In this document: in pieces, positions 62,004 to 64,000 of the stretch
How the letters are laid out: the number at the start of each line of letters is the position of its first letter
Numbering within the stretch: position 1 is the stretch's first letter
NCBI GenBank assembly: GCA_020073645.1
Contig: JAIQET010000011.1
Location: forward strand, 1-64,000
Length of the DNA: 64,000 bases
Direction of reading: 5' to 3'
Origin: Terriglobia bacterium
GTDB taxonomy: Bacteria; Acidobacteriota; Terriglobia; Terriglobales; Acidobacteriaceae
The notes under the pieces: model-generated
Databases searched by the model: none
Seen by the model: the letters and a program-made list of their open reading frames with translations, nothing else
What the model was told of the DNA's origin: nothing
Position numbers and translations under genes: made by a program

Positions 62004-62649
62004 CCCAACCTCCTTAGTGGCAGCGCCGGAAGCGGCGCAGATTGTCGGAATACGCGCGATCGAAGCCGAGCGAATTTTCAGCTTTGTGGAGCTCGTCGAA
62101 GAGGTGGTGCGCTACAGCTTAGCGATGCGTCCGCCTGACTCCACGTGCGAAACGAAAGCCGGACCAATCTTAGGATGACGGATGAGCTGCGTCCATGACT
62201 GGGATCACGGGATCATGTGAGATGTTTGGGATCGGAGAATACGTCTCAGGCGGACGATTGTCCCTGGTTGTCACGCGTCCGAAAGCTGGCAAGTATGATG
62301 CGTGCGGAAGAGGCGACGAAAACGCAGCGCCAAGGAAACTGGCGCCGCGCGAATTCACCTTGCCATCGTAATTACGGAGTGATTTCTATGATTTCAACGT
62401 GGGGAGCGAGCGCCAAACAGGAACGGAAACCCGAACTCTCTGGCCTGGTGGCTGAAATCCACCAGCGGTGGCCGAGAGCGGCCAGAAGCTTAATGGAAGC
62501 TGAGAATAGGGCTTTCGGTAACTCCTGTAGTTATGTGAAAACAAAAGAGTTATGTTTCCGTAATCGGTAAGGGCCATTGGCACGGCACCTGCATTCTCCA
62601 TGGGTGCGTAGGCGGTCCCCGACACACGTTTACGCAGGTGAGGTGGGCC
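62004..62649. other. 646-base divergent intergenic region
   Basis: Between the exported protein gene and the FecR-domain gene. No coding, RNA or clear operator is recognised. Short open frames on both strands lack ribosome sites and protein-like composition. Confidence 0.45.
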
Positions 62650-64000
62650 ATGAAAAGCAAATTGTTGGCGGGGCTTTCGATTCTGGTGCTCGCAGTGTTC
62701 GGGACGGTGCGGGCCGGCGCCCAGGTGAGTTTGTCGGAGGGCGTGGGACGCGTCAGCCTGATTCACGGCGATGTTTCGACCCAGCGTGGCGACTCCGGAG
62801 ACTGGGCAGCGGCGGCGCTGAATCAACCCGTGGTCAGCGGTGACCGGGTTTCGACCGGAGGCGCGTCGCGTACTGAGGTGCAACTGGACTATGCCAACGT
62901 GCTTCGCCTGGGCGACAATTCGCAGGCTACGATTGCCGGCCTCACGCGAAGCCAGATCCAGATTCAACTCGGCCAGGGCCTGGCGGACTTCTCCGTCTTC
63001 AAGGGCAGCGAGGCCGAAGTCGAGATTGACACGCCCAACGTGGCCATCCATCCCCGCTTGAAGGACGGGGTTTACCGCATTGAAGTGAACGACGGGGAGA
63101 CGCGCTTGATCGTGCGCAAGGGAGAGGCGCAGATTTCTACGCCCCAGGGAAGCACGAACGTCGAGAAGGGCCAGGCGGTCACGGTGCGCGGAGCTGGCGA
63201 CGACACGCAGTACAAGGTTGCCGACGCGCCGTCGAAGGACAGTTGGGATTCCTGGGTGAATGACCGCAACGGAACTATCCGCAACGCGCAGTCCTGGAGT
63301 CACACCAACCAGTACTACACCGGCGCAGAAGACCTGGATGCCTATGGACATTGGGTCAACGTGCCGGACTATGGTTCGGTGTGGGCTCCGGTAGTTCCCG
63401 TGGGCTGGGCGCCTTACCGCGACGGCCGCTGGGTTTGGGAACCGTACTGGGGCTGGACGTGGGTTTCCTACGAACCGTGGGGCTGGGCTCCGTATCACTA
63501 CGGGCGGTGGTTCCCGTATGGCGGTTCGTGGGTGTGGTGGCCGGGACCGGTTTATTCGTACTACCGGCCAGTGTGGGCACCGGCTTATGTATCGTTCTTT
63601 GGATTTGGCAGCGGAGGATTCTTCTTCGGCTTCGGCTCAGTGGGCTGGCTGCCGATCGGGCCATGTGACTACTTCTATCCGTGGTACGGGGGATATCGCT
63701 CCCACTACAACGTGGTGAACATCACCAACATTAACAACATCACCATCATCAACAACAACCGCGGGCGCAGATGGGGTGGCTTCTCTCCGCTTCACCCTGG
63801 GAATCGCTTCTCCAACCTGCGGCTGGCGGCGACCGACACGCGGATCCGCGAAGCCATCTCGACGGTTCCGGCGGAGCACTTTGGCAAAGGAAGCACCAAG
63901 CCCGCACCCTATAGCCATGTTGGGTTCCGCGATGGCGGCATGATGACGGGTGGTTTACCCATCGTTCCCACCAAGCAGAGCCTGTCGGCCAGCGACCGCC
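62650..64000 (+). CDS. FecR-domain exported protein with aromatic-rich repeats, incomplete at the right edge
   Basis: At least 450 residues, still open at the window end. It has a signal peptide (KLLAGLSILVLAVFGTVRAGA), then a FecR-like domain (GRVSLIHGDVSTQRGDSGDWAAAALNQPVVSGDRVSTGGASRTEVQLDYANVLRLG; about 30-190). Next is a segment of repeated Trp/Tyr/Pro units (GHWVNVPDYGSVWAPVVPVGWAPYRDGRWVWEPYWGWTWV, about 235-300), then a Gly/Phe-rich stretch and an Asn-rich one (NITNINNITIINNN). This FecR plus WxPY-repeat plan is frequent in secreted acidobacterial proteins of unknown role. The ATG is preceded by GAGGTGG. Confidence 0.82.
   Translation, partial: MKSKLLAGLSILVLAVFGTVRAGAQVSLSEGVGRVSLIHGDVSTQRGDSGDWAAAALNQPVVSGDRVSTGGASRTEVQLDYANVLRLGDNSQATIAGLTRSQIQIQLGQGLADFSVFKGSEAEVEIDTPNVAIHPRLKDGVYRIEVNDGETRLIVRKGEAQISTPQGSTNVEKGQAVTVRGAGDDTQYKVADAPSKDSWDSWVNDRNGTIRNAQSWSHTNQYYTGAEDLDAYGHWVNVPDYGSVWAPVVPVGWAPYRDGRWVWEPYWGWTWVSYEPWGWAPYHYGRWFPYGGSWVWWPGPVYSYYRPVWAPAYVSFFGFGSGGFFFGFGSVGWLPIGPCDYFYPWYGGYRSHYNVVNITNINNITIINNNRGRRWGGFSPLHPGNRFSNLRLAATDTRIREAISTVPAEHFGKGSTKPAPYSHVGFRDGGMMTGGLPIVPTKQSLSASDR

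Overview
The window is a high-GC bacterial chromosome segment, most likely from an acidobacterium. The best lineage clue is three paralogous secreted von Willebrand A proteins (24150-26292 and 32583-33596) of the type typical of Acidobacteriota. Fitting this are a standalone GerMN lipoprotein-like gene, secreted TPR proteins, a kinase with a TonB-like tail, and short hairpin repeats scattered between genes. Assignment below phylum is not possible from sequence alone.

Left part (1-13.9 kb). A minus-strand acyl-/acetyl-CoA synthetase is cut off near position 120, where an unrelated plus-strand reading frame abuts it. Next comes a compact minus-strand respiratory operon (12617 to 2049). In transcription order it encodes a GltD-like flavoprotein with extra ferredoxin clusters, a Tat-exported Rieske protein, a fused cytochrome b, a membrane-anchored hexaheme cytochrome c, and the alpha (Tat, Mo-bisPGD), beta (four Fe-S clusters) and gamma (haem b) subunits of a type II DMSO-reductase-family enzyme, followed by a TorD-type chaperone. 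This looks like a complete quinol-to-periplasm electron path built from a Rieske/cytochrome b module and a positive-side NarG-like reductase (or the reverse reaction). A CRP/FNR-type palindrome lies in its promoter. A decayed tyrosine integrase and an initiator tRNA-fMet gene stand next to it, which suggests arrival on an island. Just upstream of the tRNA is a peroxiredoxin whose peroxidatic position is an in-frame TGA, followed by a hairpin with the geometry of a bacterial SECIS: a probable selenoprotein.

Central part (14-53.8 kb). This is mostly chromosomal housekeeping: long-chain acyl-CoA ligase, thiG, a FtsB-like protein, phosphoglucomutase, cutA, cystathionine and cysteine synthase-type PLP enzymes, DUF1015, an amidase and GerMN pair, rph, a LacD-type aldolase, an SDR, guaA and adk. 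Less ordinary items are a degenerate kinase fused to a TonB-like domain, a two-gene 2-hydroxyacyl-CoA dehydratase activase system, an MscS channel with a cyclic-nucleotide-binding domain, two overlapping PPK2 genes that look like a split two-domain polyphosphate:AMP phosphotransferase, and an NtrB/NtrC-like two-component pair.

Right part (53.8-64 kb). This is an accessory region with more intergenic DNA, several repeat families, an IS110-family (IS1111-like) element with subterminal inverted repeats and a structured 3' non-coding end, small uncharacterised membrane proteins, a J-like protein without the HPD motif, and a FecR-domain protein that runs off the right edge.
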